Shown: positions 15,545 through 22,279, counted from the first letter of the stretch. The stretch is DNA of 31,078 bases from an uncultured Eubacteriales bacterium (GCA_905206455.1 CAJLHL010000016.1:1-31078), one strand, 5' to 3'. Notes: a model not told the origin generated them from the letters alone. Numbers and translations: made by a program.

Positions 15545-15628
15545 TCACACAGCCTCCGATCCCTGCCTTCCGCCTCTTTTCTCCATCTTAAGTTCAAGGC
15601 TGTCCCGCATCCCGCCGGTCTGCTGCAC
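15545..15628 (-). CDS. possible small ORF between aroB and aroA
   Basis: A GTG-started frame of 27 codons with AAGGAG eight bases upstream lies in the 150-base gap between aroB and aroA and ends 16 bases before the aroA start. The peptide is Gly/Arg/Glu-rich with no recognisable motif. The good ribosome site is the only real support. It could couple translation into aroA or be chance. Confidence 0.28.
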   Translation of the reverse strand: MQQTGGMRDSLELKMEKRGGRQGSEAV

Positions 15629-15685
15629 TTTCTTTTCTCCTTATGCGATTCGTTTTTCCTGCTTTTCCGGATCTATGCGATCATC

Positions 15686-16762
15686 TCATCTCTTCAAAGA
15701 AATCTGTCCTTCTCCTTCGAAAAACGACTGCATCTGATCCAATTTTACATCGCAAATAGACGATATCCCTATTTTTTCAATATATACCAGACTGACAGAA
15801 TCGCCCGACGCCTTTTTGTCATTTGTCGCCAACTGACACAGCCGCTTCAGATCCGCACCCGGATACGACGTCTCAAAGCCTTTTGACGCGATCAGATCGA
15901 ACAATTTTCGATAAGTTCCTTTCTCTGTCATTCCCGCCGCCTCTGACGCCTGTGTCACCATCAGCATTCCGATGGCCACGGCCTTTCCGTGACTGATGCG
16001 GTACTCCGAATCCTTTTCTATAGCGTGCGCCATCGTATGGCCGAAATTCAGGATCTTTCTGAGTGCGCTCTCTTTTTCATCCTTTTCTACGATTCCGCCC
16101 TTTATCTTCACACAGCGCGCTGTGATATCCGGAAGACAGGATTCGATACCGCTCTTCTCCACAAGCTGAAGGAGAGACGCGTCCCGTATCGCCGCTGTCT
16201 TGATAATCTCCGCAGTTCCGTCCAATATCAGATCGTCATTTAACGATTCGAAAGTACCGGTATCATAGAGAACGAGAGAAGGCTGCCAGAAGGAACCCAT
16301 CAGATTTTTGCCGGCGGAAATATTGACGCCGGTTTTACCTCCGACCGATGAGTCCACTGCCGCCAGAAGCGTCGTAGGAATCTGAATGAAATCGATTCCC
16401 CTCATATATATCGACGCAGCGAAGCCGCCCATATCTCCGGCAACGCCTCCGCCCAGAGTGATAACGGCGTCTTTTCTGGTCAGATGATGTTCTGACATAA
16501 AATCCACAAACGCCGCTGCTGTCTGCATATTTTTACAGTCCTCTCCCGCGGGAAAGACAAAGCGGCATGTTTCAAACCCCGCTTGTCGGAAACTTTCTTC
16601 CACGATATCCGCATACAGCCCGGCGACAACCGAATCTGTGAAAAGTGCGGCTTTTTTCCCCCGCAGCGTCTCCGCCGCCAGATCTCCCGCTTTTTGCAGA
16701 AGTCCCGGTCCGATCTTTACATCGTATCCCTTTCCCGCATTGATTCTGATGGTTTCCGTCAT
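15686..16762 (-). CDS. aroB: 3-dehydroquinate synthase
   Basis: Second shikimate-pathway step: NAD- and divalent-metal-dependent cyclisation of DAHP to 3-dehydroquinate. The 358 residues match the family. The nucleotide-binding G-G-G-V-A-G-D-M-G-G (104-113), the P-T-T-L-L-A-x-V-D-S-S-V-G-G-K-T (129-144) signature and the metal-binding A-E-I-I-K and N-F-G-H-T-x-x-H-A-x-E segments are visible. The ATG follows GGGAG. It lies about 360 bases downstream of aroF beyond a hairpin terminator, and I see no convincing promoter in between. Its supply may depend on read-through or a weak promoter. Confidence 0.96.
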   Translation of the reverse strand: MTETIRINAGKGYDVKIGPGLLQKAGDLAAETLRGKKAALFTDSVVAGLYADIVEESFRQAGFETCRFVFPAGEDCKNMQTAAAFVDFMSEHHLTRKDAVITLGGGVAGDMGGFAASIYMRGIDFIQIPTTLLAAVDSSVGGKTGVNISAGKNLMGSFWQPSLVLYDTGTFESLNDDLILDGTAEIIKTAAIRDASLLQLVEKSGIESCLPDITARCVKIKGGIVEKDEKESALRKILNFGHTMAHAIEKDSEYRISHGKAVAIGMLMVTQASEAAGMTEKGTYRKLFDLIASKGFETSYPGADLKRLCQLATNDKKASGDSVSLVYIEKIGISSICDVKLDQMQSFFEGEGQISLKR

Positions 16763-16917
16763 CTCTTCACTCCCGTCTTTTTCTCTTCTTCCGGCTCCGG
16801 CTGTTTTTCGCCGGGCTTTATTCGACTGTTTTTTCTCGCAGCGAAAAAGCGCTTTCGCTTTTTCCCGCTCCCGTCCGGAAAATACTTCCTGTCCGCTTCC
16901 GCTCCGCCTGTCGAAAC

Positions 16918-16963
16918 AAACGGGCTAATAAATATTTTAACATATTTATCAGCCCGTTTTGTC
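16918..16963. terminator. intrinsic terminator between aroF and aroB
   Basis: AAACGGGCT (16918-16926) pairs with AGCCCGTTT (16951-16959). After one mismatch, ATAAATAT (16928-16935) pairs with ATATTTAT (16942-16949) around a six-base loop. On the minus strand the stem is followed by TTTGTTTC. The gene-free stretch 16763-17124 holds this element, a possible small ORF and a second GC-rich hairpin (near 16843-16870); nothing else is recognised. Confidence 0.65.
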
Positions 16964-16968
16964 TTAAT

Positions 16969-17085
16969 CTATCGCTCCTCTTCAAAAGGCGGAAACTCTG
17001 TCGTCATTCCTGTATTTCCCGGCTTTTCGGACTGCAGCATCCGCTTATACAGAATCCCCGGTTCAAAAAACTCGGATCCGCCCAT
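16969..17085 (-). CDS. possible small protein or decayed gene end after aroF
   Basis: A 38-codon frame from an ATG ends in TAG six bases before the aroF-aroB terminator hairpin. It is in the same frame as aroF, beyond two stops, and is protein-like even upstream of the ATG (A-D-Y-F-R-T-A-M-G-G-S-E-F-F). That suggests either a real small protein with another start or a remnant of a larger coding region. There is no ribosome site before the ATG. I do not recognise the family. Confidence 0.3.
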   Translation of the reverse strand: MGGSEFFEPGILYKRMLQSEKPGNTGMTTEFPPFEEER

Positions 17086-17124
17086 TGCCGTACGAAAGTA
17101 ATCCGCTGTACTTCAGCCTGTTTC

Positions 17125-18144
17125 TCAGTCCGTCATCTCCGCTGCCATAAATTCGTGCATCTTCTTGATCTTCTTCATCGTACCGTCGAACTGCGCCGGC
17201 GTCAGAGACTGCGGTCCGTCACAGAGAGCTTTTTTCGGATTGTTGTGAACTTCGATAATCAGACCGTCGGCTCCCGCCGCTACCGCCGCGATGGAGAGAG
17301 GTTCCACATACTGAACGATTCCCGTAGCGTGACTCGGATCCACGATAACCGGCAGATGCGTTTTTTCTCTCAATACAGGAATCGCGGATAAATCCAGCGT
17401 ATTTCGCGTCGCCGTCTCAAAAGTCCGGATCCCCCGTTCGCAGAGTATGACATTCTTATTGCCTCCGGCCATGATATACTCGGCGCTCATCAGCCACTCG
17501 TCAATCGTATTGGCGAGCCCTCTCTTCAGCAGAACCGGCTTGTCCTGCTTGCCCAGCACTTTCAGAAGTTCAAAATTCTGCATATTTCGCGCGCCCACCT
17601 GAATGATGTCCACGTTGTCAAAAAGAGGAAGATGCGAAGCATTCATAATTTCGGTCACGATAGGCATTCCCGTCTCTTTCTTCGCTTCGGACAGCAGTTC
17701 GATGCCCTCCGCTCTGAGCCCCTGGAAAGCATACGGTGACGTTCTCGGCTTGAACGCGCCGCCGCGGAGCAGCGTCGCTCCCGATGCCTTCACCGCTTTT
17801 GCCACCTCGACGATCTGCTCCTCCGACTCGACAGAGCAAGGACCCGCGATAACCTGGAAATTCCCACCGCCGATTTTGATTCCTTCTCCCAGATCGACAA
17901 TGGTAGGTTCCGGATGAAATTTCTTATTGGCCGCCTTATACGGCTCCTGAATTCTCTTGATATCTTCTACAAAATCAAATCCTCTGATATCGTCCTCTTC
18001 GAGGGATGCGGTGTCTCCGATGAGCCCGAGAATCGTGGTGTGCTCGCCTTCCGTCACACTGACGGATACGTTAAATGCGTCCAGATACTCGATCATCTCT
18101 ATTACATCTGACTGACTCGTTTTGTCTTTTAAAATTACAACCAT
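17125..18144 (-). CDS. aroF: 3-deoxy-7-phosphoheptulonate (DAHP) synthase, type I-beta
   Basis: First committed step of aromatic synthesis: condenses PEP and erythrose-4-phosphate to DAHP. The 339 residues comprise an N-terminal ferredoxin-like/ACT-like regulatory domain (about 1-70, as in the Thermotoga enzyme) and the TIM-barrel catalytic domain with G-P-C-S-V-E-S (101-107, metal-binding Cys103) and R-G-G-A-F-K-P-R-T-S-P-Y (127-138). The N-terminal domain implies feedback by Tyr or Phe, by family precedent. The ATG has AAAGGAGG at a normal distance. Transcription appears controlled by its own promoter and a leader-peptide attenuator directly upstream, so control is suggested at two levels. 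Confidence 0.97.
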   Translation of the reverse strand: MVVILKDKTSQSDVIEMIEYLDAFNVSVSVTEGEHTTILGLIGDTASLEEDDIRGFDFVEDIKRIQEPYKAANKKFHPEPTIVDLGEGIKIGGGNFQVIAGPCSVESEEQIVEVAKAVKASGATLLRGGAFKPRTSPYAFQGLRAEGIELLSEAKKETGMPIVTEIMNASHLPLFDNVDIIQVGARNMQNFELLKVLGKQDKPVLLKRGLANTIDEWLMSAEYIMAGGNKNVILCERGIRTFETATRNTLDLSAIPVLREKTHLPVIVDPSHATGIVQYVEPLSIAAVAAGADGLIIEVHNNPKKALCDGPQSLTPAQFDGTMKKIKKMHEFMAAEMTD

Positions 18145-18171
18145 GATAAGCCTCCTTTACTCTGCAGTTTC

Positions 18172-18209
18172 AAAATAAAAAAACCATCCGATACAAATTC
18201 GGATGGTTT
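18172..18209 (-). terminator. attenuator terminator in the aroF leader
   Basis: On the minus strand AAACCATCCGA (18199-18209) pairs perfectly with TCGGATGGTTT (18181-18191) around a 7-base loop, followed by TTTTATTTT. The 11-bp stem and U run make a strong intrinsic terminator, placed only about 30 bases before the aroF start and after its promoter. That is the position expected of an attenuator rather than an operon end. Confidence 0.9.
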
Positions 18210-18259
18210 AAAAATCGGGATTGATTTACGATACTTCGGTCGATTCCATGAGTTTGTAT
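18191..18259 (-). promoter_or_regulatory. candidate antiterminator pairing in the aroF leader
   Basis: ATACAAA (18253-18259) can pair with TTTGTAT (18191-18197) and ATGG (18246-18249) with CCAT (18203-18206). This takes up the 5' arm and loop of the attenuator terminator and so prevents it. Upstream, GTTT and CGTC inside the leader reading frame (18307-18316) can pair with AAAC and GACG (18252-18264), sequestering the antiterminator strand. This gives the 1:2, 2:3, 3:4 logic of classical attenuators. The pairings were found by eye; no energies were calculated. Confidence 0.55.
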
Positions 18260-18273
18260 TCGTCGAAAAAGCT

Positions 18274-18366
18274 CTATATTTTTTGTACGCAAAAGCGGCC
18301 TGTAAAGACGCTAAACAGACCAAAATAGTTGCCGTAATAAAAGCTTTTCCAAACCTGATTACACAT
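18274..18366 (-). CDS. aromatic-rich leader peptide of aroF
   Basis: A 30-codon frame (ATG 18366, TAG 18274-18276) lies between the aroF promoter and the attenuator terminator. Nine residues are aromatic: Trp6, Phe9, Tyr10, Tyr11, Tyr14, Phe15, Phe18, Phe21 and Phe25. GAAGG sits nine bases upstream of the ATG. By analogy with enterobacterial pheA and trp leaders, ribosome stalling at Phe/Tyr/Trp codons when the charged tRNAs are scarce would favour the antiterminator and allow aroF transcription. The peptide itself probably has no function. No T-box consensus is found in the leader. Confidence 0.72.
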   Translation of the reverse strand: MCNQVWKSFYYGNYFGLFSVFTGRFCVQKI

Positions 18367-18400
18367 AGTATTTTACCTTCATATCCTAAAATTTATGTTT

Positions 18401-18429
18401 ACTATACTCCTTTAAAGTACGATTGTCAA
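18401..18429 (-). promoter_or_regulatory. sigma-A promoter of the aroF leader transcript
   Basis: Minus-strand TTGACA (18424-18429), exactly 17 bases, then TATAGT (18401-18406), one mismatch from full consensus. Transcription would start near 18394, about 28 bases before the leader peptide and 250 before aroF. It follows immediately after the rplQ terminator. Confidence 0.8.
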
Positions 18430-18464
18430 TATGACTTCCATAAAACATACCGTTTTTCTCACAT

Positions 18465-18500
18465 AAAAAAGGTCCTGCCCCGTCGGGACAGAACCTTTTT
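18465..18500. terminator. terminator of the rpsM-rplQ (alpha) operon
   Basis: On the minus strand a 15-bp stem (two G-U pairs; arms AAAAGGTTCTGTCCC and GGGGCAGGACCTTTT, loop GAC) ends in TTTTTT. It also has a T run on the plus strand. Between it and rplQ (18501-18630) I see only a small GC hairpin (18516-18534). The 486-base stretch 18145-18630 is thus fully accounted for by this terminator and the aroF leader. Confidence 0.88.
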
Positions 18501-18630
18501 CTCTCTTATAACGCAGCGCCGATATCTCCGGCGCCGTCTCGTAGCCGTCCGCACGTTCCCGTCAAAGCGCTCCTCTTAACAGATGAGTTCCTATTGAAAC
18601 AGCGGTGCGAACCGATTTACTGCGGCTGAT

Positions 18631-18972
18631 CTAAACCAGCTCGAGGAATACCATCTCAGCGGTATCACCTCTTCTCTGTCCCAGCTTAAGAATTCTTGTA
18701 TATCCGCCGTTTCTCTCAGCATACTTCGGCGCGATATTATCGAAGAGTTCCGTTACAACATCTTCGTCGTAAATATATGCCAGCGCCTGTCTTCTTGCGT
18801 GAAGATCGCCACGCTTGCCCAGCGTGATCATCTTTTCAGCCATTCTTCTCGTTTCCTTGGCTCTCGTGATCGTCGTGGTGATTCTGCCTTCTCTGAGAAG
18901 ATCTGTCACCTGGTTTCTCAGCATCGCTTTTCTATGAGCCGTAGGTCTTCCAAGTTTTCTATGTCCTTTCAC
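18631..18972 (-). CDS. rplQ: 50S ribosomal protein L17
   Basis: Large-subunit protein near the exit tunnel. The 113 residues match the bacterial length. The N-terminal G-H-R-K-L-G-R-P-T-A-H-R and the R-I-T-T-T-x-x-R-A-K-E segment are diagnostic. The start is GTG with GGAGGG nine bases upstream. It is the last gene of the alpha operon and is followed by a strong terminator. In many Firmicutes ecfA1-ecfA2-ecfT come next; here the aro genes lie between. Confidence 0.98.
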   Translation of the reverse strand: MKGHRKLGRPTAHRKAMLRNQVTDLLREGRITTTITRAKETRRMAEKMITLGKRGDLHARRQALAYIYDEDVVTELFDNIAPKYAERNGGYTRILKLGQRRGDTAEMVFLELV

Positions 18973-18992
18973 CTGTGAGTCCCTCCTTCGCT

Positions 18993-19940
18993 TTAGTCTT
19001 CATTCGGTCTGAGACTGAGACCGAGTTCTTCCAGTTTGTGCTTAACCTCATCGAGAGATTTCTTACCCAGGTTTCTCACCTTCATCATATCGTCTTCCGA
19101 CTTATGGGTAAGCTCTTCGACAGTGTTAATATTTGCCCGCTTGAGGCAGTTGAAGGATCTTACGGAAAGTTCCAGCTCCTCGATGGTCATCTCGAGCGCT
19201 TTTTCCTTCTGATCTTCTTCTTTTTCTACCATGATTTCCACGGAATCCATGCTGTCGGTGAGATCGATAAAGAGCTTCAAATGCTCCTGCATGATCTTCG
19301 CACCGATGGAAACGCTTTCCTCAGGAGAAATACTGCCGTCGGTCCAGATTTCGAGAATGAGTCTGTCATAGTCGGTGATCTGTCCTACGCGTGTATTCTG
19401 TACCGTAAAGTTTACTTTTCTGGCAGGGGTATAGATACTGTCTACCGGAATGACTGCGATCGGAGTGCTTTCCGTCTTATTCTGATCGGCAGGAGTATAA
19501 CCTCGTCCATTTGCCAGGTTGATTTCCATCACTAATGTAGCATTTTCGTCGAGTGTTGCAATATGAAGCTCGGGATTGAAAATTTCCACATCGCCGTCGG
19601 AGATGATATCTGCAGCGGTAACTTCCTTCGGGCCTACCGCATTGATAATCGCTCTCTTCGGCGTGTCTCCATTTAATCGAACCGAGAGTTTCTTCAGATT
19701 GAGAATGATTGCCGTCACATCTTCTTTAACGCCCGGAACGGTCGAGAACTCGTGAAGTATACCGTCGATTTTAATCGAAGTCACCGCTGCACCCGGTAAG
19801 GACGAGAGGAGAATTCTTCTCAGGCTGTTGCCCAGAGTCGTGCCATATCCTCTTTCGAGAGGCTCCACGATAAATTTTCCGTAGTTCTTATCTGTATCGG
19901 AATAGATACATTCTATTGTTGGTTTTTCGATTTCTATCAC
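18993..19940 (-). CDS. rpoA: DNA-directed RNA polymerase subunit alpha
   Basis: Alpha subunit that nucleates RNA polymerase assembly and contacts promoter UP elements and activators. The 315 residues include the N-terminal dimerisation domain (Y-G-K-F-x-x-E-P-L-E-R-G-Y-G-T-T-L-G-N-S-L-R-R, about 20-43) and the C-terminal domain with L-x-L-S-V-R-S-x-N-C-L-K-R-A-N-I (about 251-266). A Glu/Lys-rich linker joins them. It lies between rpsD and rplQ as usual in this cluster. Confidence 0.99.
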   Translation of the reverse strand: MIEIEKPTIECIYSDTDKNYGKFIVEPLERGYGTTLGNSLRRILLSSLPGAAVTSIKIDGILHEFSTVPGVKEDVTAIILNLKKLSVRLNGDTPKRAIINAVGPKEVTAADIISDGDVEIFNPELHIATLDENATLVMEINLANGRGYTPADQNKTESTPIAVIPVDSIYTPARKVNFTVQNTRVGQITDYDRLILEIWTDGSISPEESVSIGAKIMQEHLKLFIDLTDSMDSVEIMVEKEEDQKEKALEMTIEELELSVRSFNCLKRANINTVEELTHKSEDDMMKVRNLGKKSLDEVKHKLEELGLSLRPNED

Positions 19941-20006
19941 TCGAATACCTCCTTATATAACCCGCGAAATATGACGTTTCTTCTGACGAGCTCTATCATC
20001 GGCTTA

Positions 20007-20594
20007 TTACTTGGAGTATAATTCGACGATGAGATGTTCAGCGATTGGAACATCGATATCTTCTCTTGAAGGTAATGCAACGATCTTTCCTTCAAGCTTG
20101 TCAGTATCGATCGTAACCCACTTCGGAGTCGTGATGACCATATCTCTGAGCTGCTTGAACTTAGGAGAATCCTTGCTCTTGTCTTTTACAGTGATGACAT
20201 CGCCTTCCCTGAGTTCCATGGAAGGGATATTGGCCTTTTTGCCGTTGACATAAAAATGACCGTGGGAAACTAACTGTCTCGCTTCTCTTCTCGTAGCCGC
20301 GAAGCCCATTCTGTAAACGACATTATCAAATCTTCTCTCCAACATGAGAAGAAGATTCACACCTGTAGATCCAGGTCTTTTTGCCGCTTTCTCGAAAGTG
20401 TTTCTGAACTGCTTCTCGAGAAGGCCGTATACGAATTTAACTTTCTGCTTTTCATTGAGCTGAATCGCATAATCGCTCTTTTTTCTTCTGCTCTGGTTCG
20501 GGTTTCTTCTTGACTGTTTGTCAATCCCCATAAATCCTGGTTCTACACCGAGAGTTCTCGCTCTCTTGAGAACAGGCTGAGTATTCTTTGCCAT
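20007..20594 (-). CDS. rpsD: 30S ribosomal protein S4
   Basis: Primary 16S-binding assembly protein of the small subunit. The 195 residues are close to the family's 198-206. The N-terminal region lacks the four zinc-binding cysteines, so this is the C-minus paralog type. The S4 RNA-binding domain (R-R-x-A-R-Q-L-V-S-H-G-H-F-x-V-N-G, about 102-118) is clear. Its place between rpsK and rpoA differs from Bacillus, where rpsD is elsewhere, and is usual for Clostridia. S4 is a known autoregulator in other bacteria; no site was identified here. Confidence 0.98.
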   Translation of the reverse strand: MAKNTQPVLKRARTLGVEPGFMGIDKQSRRNPNQSRRKKSDYAIQLNEKQKVKFVYGLLEKQFRNTFEKAAKRPGSTGVNLLLMLERRFDNVVYRMGFAATRREARQLVSHGHFYVNGKKANIPSMELREGDVITVKDKSKDSPKFKQLRDMVITTPKWVTIDTDKLEGKIVALPSREDIDVPIAEHLIVELYSK

Positions 20595-20631
20595 TTTCTA
20601 TTCCTCCTTTTCTTCTGAAATATTTCCGCAA

Positions 20632-21033
20632 TTACACTCTTCTTCTCTTCGGCGGTCTGCAGCCGTTGTGAGGAATAGGTGTGATGTCCTTGATCATAGC
20701 AATTTCGAGACGGGCGGTCTGCAGTGATCTGATCGCCGCTTCTCTGCCGGAACCAGGACCCTTTACGTATACTTCAACTGTCTTGAGACCGTGTTCCATA
20801 GCGCCCTTGGCAGCTACTTCAGCAGCGCTCTGCGCAGCGAAAGGAGTGGACTTTCTGGAGCCCTTAAAACCGAGGGATCCAGCGCTGGACCATGCTAAAG
20901 CGTTTCCGCTCATGTCGGTCAGCGTTACGATTGTATTGTTGAAGGTAGCCTGGATATGAGCCTGACCGCGTTCAATATTTTTACGTTCTTTTCTCTTTTT
21001 TCTGACTGTCGTCTTCTTTACGGGTTTAGCCAT
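20632..21033 (-). CDS. rpsK: 30S ribosomal protein S11
   Basis: Platform protein of the small subunit, near the mRNA exit. The 133 residues start with a Lys/Arg-rich tail and contain H-I-Q-A-T-F-N-N-T-I-V-T and the C-terminal H-N-G-C-R-P-P-K-R-R-R-V hallmark. The ATG follows a good AGGAGG site. It sits between rpsM and rpsD in the alpha operon. Confidence 0.99.
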   Translation of the reverse strand: MAKPVKKTTVRKKRKERKNIERGQAHIQATFNNTIVTLTDMSGNALAWSSAGSLGFKGSRKSTPFAAQSAAEVAAKGAMEHGLKTVEVYVKGPGSGREAAIRSLQTARLEIAMIKDITPIPHNGCRPPKRRRV

Positions 21034-21048
21034 TGTTTCCTACCTCCT

Positions 21049-21417
21049 TTACTTTTTCTTTCTTCCTACGGTCTTCTTAGGACCTTTTCTCGTTCTTGCG
21101 TTCGTCTTGGTCTTCTGTCCTCTGACAGGCAGACCTCTTCTATGTCTAATGCCTCTGTAGCATCCGATTTCCATCAGTCGTTTGATATTCAGATTGACTT
21201 CTCTTCTGAGATCACCTTCCACATGATACTCTGTATCGATAATCTTTCTGATCTTACCTATCTCTTCTTCCGTCAAATCTTTTACCCTTGTATCAGGGTT
21301 AATTTCTGCTTTAGATAAGATATCATTCGCTGTTGGTCTTCCTATGCCATAGATATAAGTGAGTCCGATTTCAACTCTCTTGTCGTTAGGTAAATCGACA
21401 CCGGCTATACGAGCCAT
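21049..21417 (-). CDS. rpsM: 30S ribosomal protein S13
   Basis: Small-subunit head protein contacting the P-site tRNA and the L5 bridge. From M-A-R-I-A-G-V-D-L-P the protein has 122 residues, ending in the typical basic tail. The frame extends 20 codons upstream to 21477, but the ATG at 21417 has AGAGGTG eight bases upstream. The predicted transcription start lies at about 21477, which rules out the longer form. It is the first gene of the alpha operon. Confidence 0.98.
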   Translation of the reverse strand: MARIAGVDLPNDKRVEIGLTYIYGIGRPTANDILSKAEINPDTRVKDLTEEEIGKIRKIIDTEYHVEGDLRREVNLNIKRLMEIGCYRGIRHRRGLPVRGQKTKTNARTRKGPKKTVGRKKK

Positions 21418-21483
21418 TCGCGTACACCTCTCTTTCTGCTTTCCTTCGATTGTAGTCGAATTCTTGTTATAACTCAAAAATAG

Positions 21484-21512
21484 ATTTTACCACACTTTTT
21501 TCGTTATGTCAC
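21484..21512 (-). promoter_or_regulatory. extended -10 sigma-A promoter before rpsM
   Basis: GTGACA (21507-21512), a 17-base spacer and TAAAAT (21484-21489) preceded by TGG on the minus strand. With the terminator upstream it makes rpsM-rpsK-rpsD-rpoA-rplQ a separate transcription unit. The leader is about 60 bases. Confidence 0.65.
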
Positions 21513-21533
21513 TAAAAAATTGTCACAATATTC

Positions 21534-21561
21534 AAAAAAGTATCGCTATATACAGCAATAC
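21534..21561 (-). terminator. terminator after rpmJ
   Basis: On the minus strand GTATTGCT pairs with AGCGATAC (8 bp, one G-U, six-base loop), followed by TTTTTT. A second hairpin just upstream (ATACCGC 21558-21564 with GCGGTAT 21577-21583) shares four bases with this stem, so the two compete. This may be a plain terminator or a regulated one. Confidence 0.65.
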
Positions 21562-21602
21562 CGCATCATGTCTGAAGCGGTATATCCTGTCTGTTGTGAT
21601 GT

Positions 21603-21716
21603 TTAACCCTGTGTCTGCTTGTGCTTAGGGTTTTTGCAAATTACCATTACCTTACCGTGTCTCTTGATAACCTTGCACTTTTCGCAAATCGGTTTTACTG
21701 AAGCTCTTACCTTCAT
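21603..21716 (-). CDS. rpmJ: 50S ribosomal protein L36
   Basis: A 37-residue zinc-ribbon protein of the large subunit. It has the typical M-K-V-R-A-S-V-K start and the metal-ligand set Cys11, Cys14, Cys27 and His32, so this is the zinc-binding form. It lies between infA and rpsM as expected, with GGAGG upstream in the infA-rpmJ gap. Confidence 0.98.
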   Translation of the reverse strand: MKVRASVKPICEKCKVIKRHGKVMVICKNPKHKQTQG

Positions 21717-21733
21717 TTTTCTGCCTCCTTTGC

Positions 21734-21952
21734 CTATTTCTCACGCCATGTGATTCTGCCTCTGGACAGATCATACGGGGATAATTCTACCTTAACTTTG
21801 TCTCCCGGAAGGATTCTTATGAAGTTCATCCGTATCTTTCCTGAAATATGAGCAAGCACTTCGAAATCGTTATCCAGCTTCACTTTAAACATCGCGTTTG
21901 GCTGAGCTTCCAACACAGTTCCAAATACCTCGATTACATCCTTTTTAGCCAT
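21734..21952 (-). CDS. infA: translation initiation factor IF-1
   Basis: S1-like OB-fold factor that occupies the A site of the 30S subunit during initiation. The 72 residues are standard, including the N-terminal A-K-K-D-V-I-E-V and R-I-L-P-G-D-K-V-K-V-E-L-S-P-Y-D. Its ATG overlaps the last codons of the KOW-domain gene by eight bases, indicating coupled translation. Confidence 0.99.
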   Translation of the reverse strand: MAKKDVIEVFGTVLEAQPNAMFKVKLDNDFEVLAHISGKIRMNFIRILPGDKVKVELSPYDLSRGRITWREK

Positions 21953-22268
21953 AATTTTCCATCTCCTCCTGATTAGCTATAGCCAGCTGTATCGCGCCTG
22001 ACTTTTCTAATTCTCTTTGCAGATCAATATTTTCAACTCTCTGACCGGAATCAATTTTTTCCGCGATCGTCTTATTGATTCTGTTATATGGTTGCAGATG
22101 TTTCACTTTCTTTTTCTTGGGACTGTCATATTTCCTTCTGCCGCCGTCAGCAATCAGAACATATTCGTCATCCAGAACTTCGACCACGAAGAATACACAG
22201 CCTTTATCGTGTCCTGCTTTCGATTTCACAATCTGCCCGGGAACCAAGTCGTTTTTTATAATAGCCAT
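21945..22268 (-). CDS. KOW-domain (L14e-like) RNA-binding protein
   Basis: A 107-residue protein with an N-terminal KOW-type fold (about 8-50; pattern G-Q-I-V-K-S-K-A-G-H-D-K-G, then V-V-E-V-L-D-D and A-D-G-G-R-R-K). It resembles eukaryotic/archaeal L14e and L6e. Such proteins are found between map and infA in many Clostridia; their function on the ribosome is not established. The ATG at 22268 is preferred because AAAGGTG lies six bases upstream; the GTG three codons earlier sits inside that site. The C-terminus is an acidic helix. Confidence 0.9.
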   Translation of the reverse strand: MAIIKNDLVPGQIVKSKAGHDKGCVFFVVEVLDDEYVLIADGGRRKYDSPKKKKVKHLQPYNRINKTIAEKIDSGQRVENIDLQRELEKSGAIQLAIANQEEMENYG

Positions 22269-22279
22269 AGTTCTCACCT

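Noticed and set aside
18144..18394. T-box riboswitch in the aroF leader
   Set aside because: The hallmark T-box sequence (AGGGTGGnACCGCG) and a specifier-loop arrangement were not found; the aromatic-rich frame gives a better explanation.
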